From NCBI GenBank assembly GCA_005408345.1, contig SEMN01000327.1:124001-188000 (forward strand): a DNA stretch of 64,000 bases, read 5' to 3'. Source of the DNA: Macquaria australasica. Its lineage: Eukaryota > Chordata > Actinopteri > Centrarchiformes > Percichthyidae. A program made the translations under genes and the position numbers. This document shows, piece by piece, positions 26,261 to 39,711 of this stretch; the stretch's first letter is position 1, and each line of letters starts with the position of its first letter. The notes below the pieces were generated by a model. The model worked only from the letters and a program-made list of their open reading frames with translations, ran no database searches and was not told the DNA's origin.

Positions 26261-27779
26261 ACTGCAGTCGCGTTAGGAAGGTATCGCTTGGAGGTGGACA
26301 GGAAGAGTGATTACAGCAAACAATAACTCTCTCAACACATATGGCATATGAGTGTTATATTAAGGCAGACAAAACAAGATGTCTCATAGTTGTCTTTATA
26401 TTTGAAGTCAGACTAATTTGTCATGCCTCGTGAAGCTTTAAATTGATTAAGACTGTGACCGTAGCTGTGTAGTCATAGTTTCATGACAGAATTTGGAGGT
26501 AAACCGATTGATAACACACAAAAGTGATACATCACATTAGTTGTGCATTGTATAAGTGAACAAATAAAAGGTAAATGGGTCAGTGAATGTGTGTGTGTGT
26601 GAGAGAGTGTGTTTGAGTGTGGCGCTATGCATCCATGCTCAGGCCAGACCGTCTGACTCAGTCGCCTGTCAGCAGGACGAGGCAGATGGGAGACATAAAA
26701 CGCTCCATGCCTTGACAAGGTAGTCTGTCAAAGTTAGGGAGAACAGTCACAGGGGTAATGTTTTGACAAGGCATTAAATGTCTCCTTCGCAGACGTCCTG
26801 TATGTCATTCCATTAGATTGATGTACAGATACAGATGGCTGTATAATGCATGCCTATGGGGATTCTGTATCCTCATGTCTTGACTTTCATTATCCTCTGG
26901 ACCACATTTACCTCAGTCTGCTAATGATTAGCCTTTAGCCATGTCACTCCAAATCTCAAACGCCGATTAAAAATGACTTTCAACAATACATTTCACATCT
27001 GTATTGCTTCATTCCTGTCATGATGTGTTGCTTGCTGCCTACATTAGATTTTGTGTCTTCTTTAAAGACTGTATTTAATAAAATGCACTGTAGGACAAGT
27101 TATACATTTATTACAATTACATTATTGGCCATTAGTTGCCTTTATAGAGTTCACTGCACTAAACAGTGTTGTGTGAGACCTTAATACGGTTCATCTCCTC
27201 TCTACTGCTGTTTTCTTTCACCCCACTCTCCTGTGTTCGTCTCCTATACACAAGCTTGTCAAAGTTCAGATATCTCAATTCAGGGCGAGACAATTATATC
27301 CAGTCTTTGCCACAGGGCATGCCCTGAGCTCCAACAGACCTTTTACCCTGTATCTATCCATAATGATCTGTTTGGTTACCAGAGTTTTTTTCTGAAATCT
27401 TTTAAATGAGTGGACACCACCTGAGGCAATGCCTGAAGAAATGAGTTGCGGTGCAGTGTGTGGATGTGTTTACATTCTACTGTAATGCCTTAAAATAGGT
27501 AATTACTTACATTGCACAGAGCATCTGTGGTAACTGGAGGTAGCTGCAGATAGTGTAGTTACCAGAGCTGACACAGCTCTAAAATAAATTGTTGACTGAC
27601 AACAGTGTGTGCAGTCATTTATGATCATTTAAGGTTTGCGCCATGATCATTTTTACAGAATGTCAAATTTTAAGCATACGTTCTTGTCAGACAGTGTACA
27701 AAAATAGAGGTTTGTAGACAATGTCATACACTGAATATGTTGACTTGTTATAGTGCTTGCTCATGGTGGGAACTGTTGG
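26261..27779. other. AT-rich DNA, no gene seen
   Basis: Contains the GT/GA microsatellite at 26588. Nothing else is recognised. Confidence 0.45.
26588..26621. repeat. (GT)n / (GA)n mixed microsatellite
   Basis: GTGTGTGTGTGTGAGAGAGT then GTGTTTGAGTGTG. An imperfect repeat. Confidence 0.85.
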
Positions 27780-27900
27780 GTCTCTGTAAATATAAAGAGT
27801 TGGTCTAGACTTGCTCTACTCGAAAAAGTGCCCTGAGATAACTTTGTTATGATATGGCGCTATATAAATAAAACTGAATTGAATTGAATTGAATTGAATT
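27780..27900 (+). repeat. Non-LTR retroposon 3' end with (GAATT)n tail
   Basis: GTGCCCTGAGATAACTTTGT, then GATATGGCGCTATATAAATA, then AAACT and four to five GAATT units ending at 27900. This 3' end with its 5-bp tail repeat is very common in teleosts. The 5' part is missing and I see no target duplication. Confidence 0.7.
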
Positions 27901-30900
27901 GTTGATCCGCTATGTTATAATATTTGTTCCTGGAACATCTAATGATTGCTGTCTTTACATTAGTGGGTCGCATTGCAAGACTCTTTGGGCTTCCTCCCCA
28001 GTAGGATCTTAGGAAAACAGGACTCATTGTCTACAGCCACACTAGACGCTCTATGATGCTGTAGAGCAACGTCACTAATGTGGCTGAATATTTGTCGAGC
28101 TATGAAATGAATGATCCAATCACAATTATTTGAGCATAAGTTGTGGTGGTTAAACAATATGTTAAGAAATGAATAATACTGTTAAATTTAAAGAAGTAAA
28201 AACACTGAAGTCATGCCAATATGAGGGTAAAGTTATATTGCTCTTTTTTATACCGACTTCCCATAGCTCTGTCCGTAGTAAGATAATTGTTGATATACCA
28301 AACAGTCTACAACATAGCTAAATACACTCTGTCCATGTCATGCTACCTCTCGTTATAACTCAGAAACTCTGTTAATAGTAGTGCAAATGTGGATTGTTTG
28401 GTTGATACATTCAGTGCTCAAAATATTTGGAAGAAGTAACAATGCAATTGATTTAATATTTGACACTCATCCTGTTTTTGTTTTTTTACTGTGCTTCTTC
28501 ATATTCATGCATCAGCTAAAAGGTATTGGCCAGGGAGCAAATGTTTCCCTTCCCTGACAATCTCCTGAAAGGACACCCTCAGGTCTTCTCTTAATAACAC
28601 TCAAGGGGGTGAGACAGACTGTGTAATCATTGTATTACTTCTTCATCTTTTAGGGTAGGCATGCACAAGTGTGTGTGTATGTAAACACCGCAGCTGTTCC
28701 AACTCATTTCACTGAGGGAGTGCAGATTCACCGAGCACACACAACACAGTGACAGTGTCCAGAAGCAGACCACATATTTAATATTCCAAAATTAACATTT
28801 CCCTCCTGAGCAATAGTTTTAATCCAGGTCCTCACATGCCAGCGTGTTTACTTGAATCCAAAACTGGCGACATGCCAGTGACTGAGCAGCACCCATAACG
28901 TCTTAAAAGCATTAGACTAATAAGCTCTATTATTGTTCCAAGAAACTGCATAATTATTATATGTTTATTTCTAAACAACTGAAATGAAGTTGTGTTTTTT
29001 CAGTGCAGTTTTATGGCCCTCCACCTCACCAGCTGTAGAGTATAAAAGGTATTACCTCAATGTTGTGCATAATGTAGTCAGTCCTCACCTGCTCCACACC
29101 CTTATTCTTGAGACAGGTCTTCGTCTGCAATACGGCTGAGCAAATTGAATCTGCCAGTCAACTGAAGCGCCACACTTATCTAATCCGACCTGTAATACAG
29201 GGCTATGCTCTATTACCTTTGCATAACACCCTCTCCATGTTTGTAACCCCGGCCCCCAAGGTAGCGCTGAAGTATTGTCATTTCACTTATTGTAAACCAA
29301 GGCCAGCTCCACCTCTAGCTACCCCCTTTCTTTCTCTGTTGCTTTCTGTTATTGTCAGTTCTCTCTGGGGCGCCAACACTAAAGTTCACATTACTCACAT
29401 AATCACAAACGCTTACTATGTAAATGCACACGTAGCCGATCGCAGTGAACGAGGGGAAAAAGATACATAGAGTCACTGAGAATTCATCGTGCCAGGGACT
29501 AATGCATTTCTGCTTAAGTCAGCAAGGGAGATGTTAATGCTGCTGTGAGAATTAATGGAAGTATTGGCTTACAAACATTTGGTGATACATTATTGTGGCT
29601 CCGAGCGACCAGCTTCTCTAGGGTTGTTTTTCAATTGCACAGGCCGCAAGGGAAGTACTTCCTGTTTTAATTAGATACTGGATAAGCAAATAGTAACTCA
29701 GATAAACTGTGGGCTCTGTGGTCAGCTGTTTCCTATTTCACAGAAATAGATTATCCAAACTTAAGTATTTATCATAAAACTAAGATATGATTAATGACAG
29801 TGCTTTGATAGATGATGAACTAATACGTACTGATCAATAAATATGTTCAAGAGGGCTGAAAGGATGATTTTTTTTGTATGAGAATGAAAATCAACCATGG
29901 CTACAACTCAGCCAAAAATATTGTTCATATGAGCAATATAAAAGCATAAAGTATTTACCTGCTTTACCACTGCAGAGAAAGTGGACATGTGTCTAAAGAG
30001 GTAACAACATTCCATGCAACACTCTGTGTGAGAAAAAATGTTTTCCCTCAATATCATTTGTTGAGGTCTCAGGGATGGCTGGTCCAAAGAAACATTGGCA
30101 CTGGGACTAGTTTCAAACACTGGTACAGTGCTCTGTCTAGTCTGGTATGAAATCTGATACACTGTTCCAAATTGGCACCCAGTGTGAGGATGTCACACCT
30201 GTTAAAGTCCCCAAAAAGAAACACACTAACGACAGCTCAGCTGCAGCTGTCAACAATGTTCTGTTCTGTTGCCAGTGTGTTGACTGGTCTAGTGACTAAC
30301 AACACAAGGATCTGAGTGAATTCAAAAGGAAGACAGAGGGGTCTGTACAACAGTATCATGATCTCACTGTGTGTGCAAAAGTATGTCTCTTACAGTGATG
30401 TTGGCTAGTTTGTTGTTGACAGCTGTATGCGCTCTTAAACGATTCTAATGGCTCTTTCTGACTGCTGGACACTGGGAACCTTTTAAGGGAACTCAGAAAC
30501 TTTACCTGCAACCCAATTGCAGGAATTTAGTCCTGTTGTGGTTATTAGACCTAAGTAGTTACTATCCCCAAAGAACAATGTTTAAAGTGTTTATTCAGAT
30601 AGCAAGTAACCACAGGTTGTTGCTAGTATCAATATTAGGGATGGGGATTTTTGAAGTTTAAATGACAGGAGAAAAATACCCAGAAAACACTCAACTGATC
30701 CTAACTGGCCATCAAGTCTTTCTGGCATTTTCCATTTATCTTTAACCCTCTAAAAGTCATCTTTGCAGTATCCATTCAAATAGCACACAGTTGTGTAATT
30801 GCCAAAACCCTTGCTTTTTAGCCCTTTATCAGTATAATTTGCATTTACAGGAGTGCACTAAGGGGCCCTGGAACTACATATATAGTTTCCCACTTAGAAC

Positions 30901-32319
30901 AACAGCGTAAACCTACTGGTGCAATGTCTCTATCTGTGATCTTATCAGAGAGCAATGTTTCTGTAAAACAAACAAAAATGACTTTTCTGCCAATACTCAG
31001 AATAACTCAATGAGTGTACTAAGTTCATTAATTATGATCCACACCAACAAATGAAGCTTACTACCTTATCTCCTCGATGTTTCTTCCCCTGGAACTCCAT
31101 TTTCTCTGTACTGGCTTACAGTGTTTCCAAAAGAGATGTTCTGGACTCCCTTCAAGCAGTGAGGGTGCCACTTGGCCCAGAGAGTGGGGCCTGAGATCCA
31201 GCCGATTGCCCCATGAATAGACTGTTCTTCCAGGTGTGAACATGGATGAAGCAGTCAGTGCAGCCAATGCTGTCGGTGCAAAGGTTGGACAGTGTGTGTG
31301 CTCATTACAAATACTGACACATAACAGATCTGCTCTGGAATAAATGAACAAGGTTGACAAGAGTCAGTTAAAGCCATACATTACAAGTCATTCGGATGGC
31401 TTAGTGTACATATTAAATTGCTACAGATTAGAGATGATACATGACAGGTGAATTGTTGGAGGTTATGTACGTATACCCTTTTTGTAGGAATGCAGTAAGG
31501 TGCAGCAGCGGGCTGATTTGAAAGACGGGAAAACATGCACACCTTTTCTGTAAAAAACAGTGAAATTATCACTTTTTTGCTTTATTGGGAAAAGGTATTT
31601 CAGAAATTTCAACATTTGTTGACATACCCCAAAACATTTCTGTCCATGAATATTTTATAATTGCAGTTACATTTTTCTCAGTATTCTTGTCTTCTTGTAT
31701 GTTCTGTCTCTTCAATACCCTGTAGCAAGGGCATATGTATTCAGCTCCCTGTACAGTCAACCAGTTTTAATCAAATGTATTAAATTCCACACTAGCATGC
31801 TCATAGTCTATACACACATACAAAACATTCTACCTCTCACTAATATGTGTGAGCTAGTGTAGAATACTGAATGTTTTGTGGTCAAAAATATACTTATGTA
31901 TAACATTATGCATGATTCCATGCCCAAATCATGGATTCTGGAGAAACCAACCTGTCCAAGCAAACTGTTCACTTGTTGAAGAGAGGAGGATCTCCACCTC
32001 AGGCAATTTTCTTGGTGCTCCACATGACAGACCTGTGTAATATTCCAAGCATTTTTTTTTGTATTAAGTATGTCAACACTGTACAGTTCACTAAGGATGC
32101 ACATGCAAAATTACTTATTCAGTTCAGCACCATCCTTGTTGAACCCATGGCAATGGATAGTGTTAAAGGAGAGAACGTAGTAAAATGCAGTAGATTTCAC
32201 CACCCAAGGTCATAGCTATCTGTTACACATTGTTGCAATAGAGTTAAGCAAGCAAGTTTACTCCATGCTTTTGCCAAAATATAAGAAGGTAGTAGATTCA
32301 TTTTTATAATTGGTAAGAG
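27901..32319. other. AT-rich DNA, no gene seen
   Basis: The longest frame (120 codons, plus, 29108-29470) shows no family resemblance. No repeat was recognised with confidence. Confidence 0.45.
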
Positions 32320-32400
32320 CAGGGGTAGGCAACCATTTGCCATAGATGTGCAGGTTTTCATTCCAACCCAAAACTACACCAAAACAATTTGAATTATGAA
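32320..32400 (+). repeat. hAT-like terminus fragment
   Basis: CAGGGGTAGGCAACCATTTG is followed by TGTGCAGGTTTTCATTCCAA. The start matches the CAGGGGTNGGCAA tip shared by many hAT-type vertebrate repeats. The GCAGGTTTTCATTCCAACC block follows it in a known fish family. No opposite end is visible nearby. Confidence 0.5.
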
Positions 32401-33011
32401 GGCCGTTGTACTAAGCCTGGGCGCTGACTATCAAAAATAAATTAAAGCTGAGTGCAGAAAATGGCTTGGAGTGCTCCCAATAATTGGGTGCAGTGAATGA
32501 ACTTTGCTCACTACCCTCATGTTGTGTATATAAATATGGGGTTTTACATGCAAGCTGCAATATTGCTCACAAAGACAAAGTTCCCTCTCACGGGAGAGAT
32601 GTCACAGCACTCGCCGCGAGTACCCACGGGTGTGGCTGCAATTTCCTTGCTCGGGCTGTTCTCTTGCTTACACTCAAGCTGTCACTCAGGCTTGTGTCAT
32701 GTCACAGAGAATGCCCACTGAAAGAGGAAATGGGGATGAAAACAGTGAATAAGATACCAAAACACTGAGGTGGATGGGAGGCAGCAACGACAGCAGAGGT
32801 AAGAGAAAAATCCATCACTTCTTCTGACAACAATCAATAACCTGCACAAACTAAAAACGTAAGTGCACACATTTTAGGCCACTCTCAGACCTCTGCGTCA
32901 GTTTTTAGACCACATACAAATCAGCATCGTTCCTGAGGCCAAAAGTCTCCAGGTCACAGGAAAAACGCTGTCAGCTGTGAAGTGCCGTACAACTGAACAT
33001 TAGGCTAGGTG

Positions 33012-33060
33012 GCCTCTGACAAAACAGTATCAGACAAAACAGCCTCAGGTGAGGTGGCAA
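33012..33060 (-). repeat. Inverted copies of the same 15-bp minisatellite unit
   Basis: CCTCTGACAAAACAGTATCA followed by GACAAAACAGCCTCAGGTGA is the reverse complement of two to three units of the minisatellite that starts 400 bp to the right. The two blocks thus face each other. Confidence 0.8.
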
Positions 33061-33466
33061 TGTCCCCACTTCCACATGTCTGTGTTGCACTAGCAGAAAC
33101 ACACGCTTCCTGTAATTTTTGATAGAATAAAAAACAAATATCATCTCTGGGCAATAACAGTAATGTTATTACTGCCAACAGACTAACAGGCTGGCCAACA
33201 GAGATTATCATAGAGCCACTTGCATCTCTAACAGTTATAGATATTATGGTATTTTGTCTTTCTATTATGTTTTTATGATGCTAATACTAATTTTCAACTC
33301 TCACATAAGTGCGAGGATAACATACAAAACTAAGTTGTTAAAATTATTATAGCACTCTTAAAATCCCACAATGTTATTTTGAAGGGCAGACAACCAAATC
33401 GAAAATCTTGCAAGTGAAAGTGCATCTTCACTTGACAGGTGGGAGCAGGAACATTCAACGGCTTCT

Positions 33467-33722
33467 GCTTGAGGCTGTTTGGTCTGAGGCCGTCTGTCCT
33501 AATATTGTTTATCTCCGGTTGGTTTGTCTGATACCGTTTTGTCAGATATTGTTTTGTCTGAGGCCTTTTGGTCTGATGCTGTTTGTTTGAGGCCATTTTG
33601 TCCAAGGCCACCTTGTCTGATCTTCAATTGGAGGACACCTCAGACTTGACAATGTTTTTTCCTGTGGACGTTTTCCTGAGGCCGTTTGGTCTAGAGAAAG
33701 ATGCCATTTTGTATGATGCTGT
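33467..33722 (+). repeat. Degenerate 15-bp minisatellite
   Basis: About ten or more units follow the pattern TTTTGTCTGAGGCCG, for example TTTGGTCTGAGGCCG, TTTGTCTGATACCG, TTTTGTCAGATATTG and TTTTGTCTGAGGCC. The block is dense to about 33621, and outlying units occur near 33670-33722. Because the period is a multiple of three, every frame shows a 5-residue repeat, such as QTKRPQTKQYLTKRYQTN on the minus strand. This is a by-product of the DNA repeat and not evidence for a gene. Confidence 0.85.
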
Positions 33723-35739
33723 GAAATGATACTGAAGTCTGAGTATGCCCTTACACCCACACATGTGCAAGTCAATGTGTTTTATTTCTGTGTCCTCGCT
33801 AGCTTTGTTCTGTTTCAATATTAAACACTCACATGTGTTGTGATCAGTCACCATGCAGAGCATAATGACTACTTGTGTAACCTTGCCGTGAAGTGTACAC
33901 AGCTCGCTATATGGATGGGTATAAAAGAGCCGGCCCCTAGCAGTGACAGCACCCAGGAAGTGGAGAGGTGAGTGGAGATCATGGTCTTTGTGCTGTGACA
34001 TGGAGGGGACTCTTTGAAGATCAAACGCTTGTGAGAGGGCACCAAGGTCCTGCCAGTCAATCACAATTAAAACCTCTATAAGCTCGAGACACTCTAAAGA
34101 GATAATGAGAAAGGGCTTCCTCTAATCCTGCTTAATTATGTTTGGATGCAAGGTTGGATAGCAGTAAACATGAGGGAGAGCGAGGCATCTCGACTGTGCA
34201 GATCCAGCTCAGTTTACCATACTGCTGGGTTACAAAAGAACCATGTAAGTGTGAATAGATTTTTTGCTCTCTTCCTTCTTTCTTCTTCTGTTTAAGAGAA
34301 AGCAGTGTATATTTATTTACATATTTGATGCACTTGTAGAAAACATGCTATGAGTTTGACTGTGTTTACTAAAAAAGGGTTCTGGGATAATTGATGACAC
34401 AGGGCATATACAGAACAATTCTACCTTGCAGTATCTAACCTTTTTGTTGGCAAAACATCAAGGAATATACAGTGTATAGCCTCATTGCCCTCTTCTGGAG
34501 GAGGAGAACACAGCACCATACATTTTTTTAGCTTTACTGTGAAATATATAGTATCTTAGTATTATATTAATGCACATCAGCGGCCTTTTCTGACTATTCA
34601 GATGCTAGATTTCGTCAAATTTGGAGTTCACACCCTTATCAAGTCCCTGCTCCAAGGATAGAAGGCTGTTTAAGGGACGCATAAAAAAAAGGCATGATAA
34701 TTTGTTACTTATTGTGATTCTACATAAAATATTTTCATAAATCTGAAACTTATACACTGTTCCTGTAATCCCCTATTCATCATATGAGCTCTCACATGCA
34801 GTATTACTATATAATATCTCATCTATCTTTACATATAAGCAGGACAGACAGGAAGGCCTTTTAGGCCATAGATGGGGGCCTCCATATGCAGGTTGCAATT
34901 GATTGGACTAGGAGATTTAAGTGTGAGGACACCCCTCTAGTCTGTTTTGTATACTACTTTCCCCCAACCAATCAGGTTTCCAATCTGCAGGGATACACGC
35001 TCGTACTGAACAGTGTTGGCAAAGTCATCAAGGCAAGAACAGGATTCCTCTCAAGGACTCCATGTTGTTGCACTGTATCTGGTTTACGTTTCTCTGTAGT
35101 GATTCTGTCTTATCGAATTCTTATCGAATAATCACTTTGCTCTACATCGATTCCCCTGCAGTACCAAACCCTTTTTCTTGGCCCACTAAAGTTGCCCTAT
35201 CTCTTAGTTTAAGCTGCTCTTTATCGCTTTATGCCGGGTTGTGTCTCTCTCCTCTTCCTTACAAACACACGCACACAAATACCACTGCTACATAAAAGAA
35301 GCAGATGCGGTCTCTATTATTTGCTGTGCTGTTGTGCTTATTCTAAGCTTGCTCCTGCAATGTTTGTGGTGTTTTCACTACGCAAGCCGAAGGCTGCCAT
35401 AGGGTTCAGTGATCAGAAGTGATGCAAAACAGTTTTCAAACCTTTAGTCAGCTCTGCCAACGAGATGTAATGTATTAACATGAAAGTCAATACAAATTCA
35501 GCTGTCTCAGTCCAAGATAGCAGCTCTCAAGCAAAAATATTGAATTATGGTTGGCATCCCAGTTTTGAACCATTAAGTTAATTAAGTGAGAAAATGAAAT
35601 GTTCCATGTTACATGTGATCAAATCTAGATATTAAAGCTCAGTTTTAATGATATGTTAACATTAGCATTAGGTTACCAATGTAGTGCCAAAAGAAAGGAC
35701 TGTCTGACAGCAAGGTTGAGCGGTGAAAATGTTTTAAAT
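33723..35739. other. Unclassified DNA, no gene seen
   Basis: The minus-strand frame of 146 codons at 33624-34064 overlaps the minisatellite and has no recognised domain. Confidence 0.45.
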
Positions 35740-35985
35740 ATAGCATACACTTAAACTGGTATTGATTGTATTAGTTGGGCCTTTTTTAAGGTGGCTAAAA
35801 TATGTTTTGCTGCTGTCCCCGTCCACAGCAGTAACCTACATTGTTTAGCTTCCGTGCCGGTACTCCTGCCTACTTCTTCAAACTTGTGGCGTGCCGACCG
35901 CCATCTACTGTAGGTAATACACTTACTATGGATAAGTACCTCATACAACCCCACTTCAAATAATCCAAACTAACCCTTTAAGGGT
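35740..35985 (+). repeat. Dispersed teleost repeat, unnamed
   Basis: Blocks TTTTTAAGGTGGCTAAAATA, GCTGCTGTCCCCGTCCACAG, TTTAGCTTCCGTGCCGGTAC, CCGCCATCTACTGTAGGTAA, TATGGATAAGTACCTCATAC and AACCCCACTTCAAATAATCC occur in an order I recall from fish repeats. There are no terminal repeats that I can see. Confidence 0.45.
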
Positions 35986-36100
35986 GCTGATGCCTATTGT
36001 TGATGTAATGCTAATAAGACAATGCTTCTAGTGAAACTACCTGAACTACCTCATTGTTGCACTGAAATTAAGTAATTCACTGTATGAACATTCAGTGTAT

Positions 36101-36101
<1 letters not shown>

Positions 36102-36146
<45 letters not shown>
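36102..36146. repeat. (AC)22 microsatellite
   Basis: About 45 bp of uninterrupted AC. The His/Thr run in the plus-strand frame at 36095 is a translation of this repeat. Confidence 0.97.
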
Positions 36147-36148
<2 letters not shown>

Positions 36149-37009
36149 AGTGCTATAGTAAACTTGTCATTTAGCACTTCATCAGTATTGATGAAAAGTG
36201 ATGCTGCTGCACTGATGCTGGGATTATCCTCATTCTCTTATCAGGCAGGTTTTCTGACCCCTCTGGTTATTGCACTTATTATTATACTTCATTACACTTT
36301 ACTGGAATTATTCCCTGGTGAACCTCAGCAATTTGTCAGTTTATGACAATGTGTCTGTGTCACATACATTATTGTCCTACAACTATTATCTTCTCAATCA
36401 TACTAATTAAACAAATCATTCTTCCTTCTACTTTAAGGAAAATATACTGACTAATGTAACTAGCTAACTGCATTTACCTGAATATGTATTTTTAAGACAC
36501 ATCATATTCTTAATATTCTTTATTTTGATGAAACTGAGGATAAATCACTTGTTTTTCATTATATACAGTATACTGTTGTACTGTGACTTGAGGTTGCATA
36601 TATACCTATTTTAAAAAGGACCCTCCTCTGCTGCACTAGGACTAAAATTAAAAGAGTGAATAATATAAAACAAAACTCAGACCAAACTCACACCTAGTCA
36701 CCACATGGTAGTGTGGAGCATGTTTAATATTTATTGTAGACTGTATTGCTTAATGAGCTCTTTCAGTGCCTTGACTTTAACAACCATCATTGAAAACACT
36801 ATAATGGTTTCACTTATTATCCAACAAAATAAACATGCCACCCCTAAATTTCACCTTGCCACCCTTTAGCCACATATAATTTTCTACAATCACCACTGCA
36901 CAGCTGTTTCCAGTTCTTAAGGGAAATAAATACACTACATAAATTGATATGCGTAAATAGATATACGGCATGCCCACTCACATGCACTGTATGTAGGTGC
37001 AGAGGCATG

Positions 37010-37040
37010 CACACACACACACTCTCACACACACACACAT
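37010..37040. repeat. Interrupted (CA)n microsatellite
   Basis: Two CA runs separated by CTCT. Confidence 0.92.
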
Positions 37041-39241
37041 TCGCTACACCCAGTATGCAACATCAGTGAGTGCCAATGTGTGGTCCCTTGGAAAGATGTC
37101 CTTCAACAGGTGTGTTTATTCATCATTTTACACCCACTTTCTGCCTGTGTCCAACATTTGCAGCACGCACCACAGCACCATTTTTCCTGTTCTGCTGTTC
37201 CTCTTGCAACTTGACAGAATAACAGCCCTTATAGAGAAACAAAATGCCACTGGCTGTCAAGCGGAGAATGAAACAAAACTGCCTATCTGATTCGGGTGCA
37301 TAAGGGAGACACAAAAATTGATATTGACCCCATATTGGTCACATGAAAAAGATAATCAGATAAGACCATTTACTCAGTTATATGTTCTCATGTACATTAT
37401 TTGAACATTACCTTGTTGTACTATTGCCATTTTCATACCAGATGGGATAGCTAACAGTGTAGGGCCTGACTGGTCCTCTACAGAAATTCAATCATGGACA
37501 TGCAGGAAACACTAATTGGGTTTTATGTCAATTTAAGTGATTCTGAGTGCTGTCCTTCAGCATATAGTGTCCTTGAATTCAGAGGGCACAGGTCTTGTAT
37601 CCCAGACACAGAAATGGTTTTGTAACAAGATGACCAACATGTTATAATTGATACTTAGCATAGTTAAAGGCTGCATAGCTGATCTAATCTAATGGATCTG
37701 CTATGGGGAAGTGGATTTATTTCAGCTATTTTTTTGTGTTATGTGCACCATGTAGAAAGACTCAGACATCACCTTTTTAGAGAATGGTACAGTTAAAGAA
37801 TACTTGTGACTGTGTGACGTGATTGTGAATGTGTATCAGTTGCAGTGGGATTACAAAAGGAAAAAGTTGCCTCTGTGAATGAAAAAGAAAAGGTTAAAAA
37901 GCGCTCAGTTGATATTACCCTAATGGTCTATTCATGATCTGTCCTATTCCATTATGTGGTTGTTATATTGATTTTCAGCTCAAGTTTAACCAAGACAGGC
38001 TGTGTGGTTTTTGTCGACAGATTACTCTTCGATTAGCAAAGTGGAGTCCAGCCTCCACGCTTGTCTTGAAGATATTGAAGGCCCACAACGTTTGATAACC
38101 TGAAAATCAATTACATTTCAAAATGTTGCCTTTTTTTTAAATTCAAACAGATCAATGCCTTTTGGCTCACCAATTCAATATCCTAAAATACAAATGTCTG
38201 TATGCATAGTTTAAGAGCTGCCACTCATTCCGACATGTTGGGAAGTTACAACCCTCAGTTAAGCCATTACCTGGACAACCTGAAAGCCATTACCAGCAAT
38301 GATGGAATGGATTCCCATGGGGACAATAGATGGGCAGTTACATAGATGGCAGGTGATGAGGTGGACAAGGGAACATGGGGAATGGTTATAGCCCCCATTC
38401 CTGAGTACTCAATTACTGTGCTGGGCTCACTGAAACCTACAAATGAATTCAACTTGTGGCAGAGTTGCCATTTTGATCATGGTTGGATGGGCCAAAAACC
38501 TTTAACAGTTGCCAGGAGAGAGCTAGGTGGGAATGGTATGAATGGACTTTTGCAAGATGAAAGCACCCTGCATCTTGAAATCTTAGTACCTGAGCTTATA
38601 AATCCATGCAGTTGAACAAAAAAAATGTTTTTTGAATTAATTAATGTGTGTTCAAAACTTATTATGTAAAATATGCTAAGGTGATTAGTTTTAGTTTTGT
38701 GTTATATAAATAAAAATGTGCTTGCTTTCTGGACGATGTGCTGTTGCTATTTGCCATCTTTCTAACTTGAAGTGACCAATACATACCAGATTTGATGAAG
38801 GACATATATATTTATGATTTGAAAAGGTATCTATTCCCTTTTTATTGAATATTTATTGATTCAGCTTGTCCTTAGTAAATCCATGCCATTGTTATTTAGA
38901 ACTAGCTAATAGTATATCTTTTTGGATAATTTGTGACACAGTTCACCTACAGTACTTGATTCTTGACTTGAAATTTGTAAGGAACATTTTCTGAATGGAT
39001 ATGATATCAAATGTGACATATAAACATAGTTTTGGTATTACTAAATGGGTTGTAACTGTAATAAAATTATATATTTTTTTGTACTGAGGAGTGTTAGGAA
39101 TACCACAATGAAAGAACGAATTTTGAAATAAAGTCATAAAGTCAATATTCAGAGAATTAAGTCATAATTTTTTAAGACGTAAAAATTATAATATTATTTA
39201 AAGTATTATGTCAAATAGTGCACTCATTTCAATGTCTCCAC

Positions 39242-39297
39242 TGACCCTTATACTCCATTGTAGAATTGTAAAATTCTACAATGGACTATAAGGGTCA
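39242..39297. repeat. Near-perfect hairpin: 26-bp stem, 4-nt loop
   Basis: The left arm 39242-39267 starts TGACCCTTATACTCCATTGT and the right arm 39272-39297 is its reverse complement except at one position (C opposite C). The loop is GTAA. Pairing stops abruptly at both outer ends. It could be a tiny inverted-repeat element or a stem able to form a cruciform or an RNA hairpin. Confidence 0.92.
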
Positions 39298-39686
39298 ACT
39301 TGTGGCAGAGTTTATATTTTGGGTTAAGTCCATGTTGTTCTTTTTTTAAAGGGTGAATTAGCCCAGCATGGATCATGACTGACTGTCAGCTGAACAACCA
39401 AAGCCCACATTTGTACTGTGCAGCTTTAACTTTGTGAAGCGACAGAGATTGGGGAGGGGAAAAAAGCAGAAAAGGCTGAGCCTACTTTCCAAAGGCAATG
39501 TACTTTTTTGGTTTTACAGGATGTACTGTATATTTTACTGATTTCCTGCAGCACTGTATGACTAAAAAATATCAGCAGAGCTGCTGAATGTTAGTGAGTA
39601 AAACAAAGTAAACAACTCACAGTGCACCTCCTCCAGAGATTTCAGCATTCAGAAACACAGAAGCAGGCCCAGGCTGTGTTTCTTTT

Positions 39687-39711
39687 TTATTATTTATTTA
39701 TTTATTTTGAT
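39687..39711. repeat. (TTTA)n-like AT-rich tract
   Basis: TTTTTTATTATTTATTTATT with neighbours. Low complexity. Confidence 0.8.

Larger units (their letters stand above)
35986..39241. other. AT-rich DNA with CA repeats, no gene seen
   Basis: Holds two CA microsatellites (36102 and 37010). Nothing else is recognised. Confidence 0.45.

Noticed and set aside
33330..33775. Thr/Lys/Gln-rich repeat proteins on the minus strand
   Set aside because: The 5-residue repeat comes from the 15-bp minisatellite. There are frame breaks between blocks.
39242..39297. Hairpin considered as a pre-miRNA
   Set aside because: The 26-bp stem with a 4-nt loop is shorter and tighter than normal precursors, and no flanking pairing exists.
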